A stretch of 12,968 nt of DNA from JAEWSN01 sp038249175 (GTDB lineage Bacteria > Bacillota > Clostridia > DSM-8532). Below, piece by piece: positions 12,957 through 12,968 of this stretch (position 1 is its first letter; each line of letters opens with the position of its first letter). The stretch lies in assembly GCA_038249175.1 (NCBI GenBank), contig JBBRWP010000073.1, positions 1-12,968 on the forward strand, in the 5' to 3' direction. A program made the translations under genes and the position numbers. The notes beneath the pieces are model-generated. The model saw only the letters and a program-made list of their open reading frames with translations, was not told the origin of the DNA and ran no database searches.

Positions 12957-12968
12957 TCCCATGATGGG
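12787..12968 (+). CDS. MFS_2/GPH family transporter, N-terminal part (cut by window end)
   Basis: The +1 frame relative to the acyltransferase reads GFGVGDLGGNLFFTAMGF, continues through SLYYLTDVVGI and LAIMLGKVWDA, and ends with VTDPMM. That is the first and second helix of the MelB-like MFS_2 family (PF13347: sugar:cation symporters, also MFSD2A lysophospholipid carriers). The start is unclear. The only in-frame ATG (12733) is preceded by a weak AGG and would add 18 residues that are an out-of-frame version of the acyltransferase. CTG 12787 gives a natural-looking start (L/M)KKTKKPGFGVG but has no Shine-Dalgarno. The switch of meaningful frame happens at an A7 run (12790-12796), so a frameshifted fusion to the acyltransferase is also possible. 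GC content rises to about 55-60% here, above the preceding DNA. Confidence 0.8.
   Translation, partial: MKKTKKPGFGVGDLGGNLFFTAMGFWSLYYLTDVVGIAAAAAGLAIMLGKVWDAVTDPMM

Overview
The window looks like chromosomal DNA of an anaerobic, low-to-mid-GC Bacillota. The evidence is strong AGGAGG-type ribosome binding sites, TTGACA/TATAAT promoters, a ROK repressor, an oxaloacetate-decarboxylase-type sodium pump subunit and a COG4586/4587/3694-type ABC exporter. The sodium pump would fit Negativicutes or Clostridia, but no marker gene fixes the genus. There are no rRNA, tRNA, CRISPR or complete insertion-sequence genes.

Layout. (1) 58-2658: a Gfo/Idh/MocA oxidoreductase (-) diverges from a ROK-family repressor (+), with palindromic operator-like sites between them. 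(2) 2661-3016: an array of ~65-bp units, each carrying a palindrome, followed by a uroporphyrinogen-decarboxylase-family (methyltransferase-like) gene. (3) 4078-6016: a sodium-pump beta subunit (OadB family) with two small membrane-protein genes upstream, all on the minus strand. They diverge from a LysR regulator (6164-7081), and the two promoters overlap at their -10 boxes. No carboxyltransferase or biotin-carrier gene is present. (4) 7100-10269: a minus-strand ABC-2 exporter operon (ATPase, permease 1, permease 2). It has a clear promoter, a structured leader ending in an intrinsic terminator, and tandem copies of the permease 1 ribosome-binding-site/start region between the ATPase and permease 1. 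(5) 10273-10425: a MITE-like element. (6) 10491-11228: a Phd/YefM-antitoxin-domain + Uma2-nuclease fusion with TTGTACAA operator-like palindromes upstream. (7) 11399-11473: a decayed copy of the 3' end of permease 2. (8) 11643-12968: a PlsC-like acyltransferase that runs out of frame into the N-terminus of an MFS_2/GPH (MelB/MFSD2A-fold) transporter cut by the window edge.

The most distinctive features are three. First, the RBS/start-codon tandem repeats can form Shine-Dalgarno-sequestering hairpins and encode a small ORF that overlaps permease 1 by ATGA. Second, the ABC operon has a leader/terminator with no riboswitch class I recognise. Third, the acyltransferase-transporter junction may be a lysophospholipid uptake/reacylation module or a frameshifted fusion. 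All coordinates and alignments were read by eye; no database search was possible.
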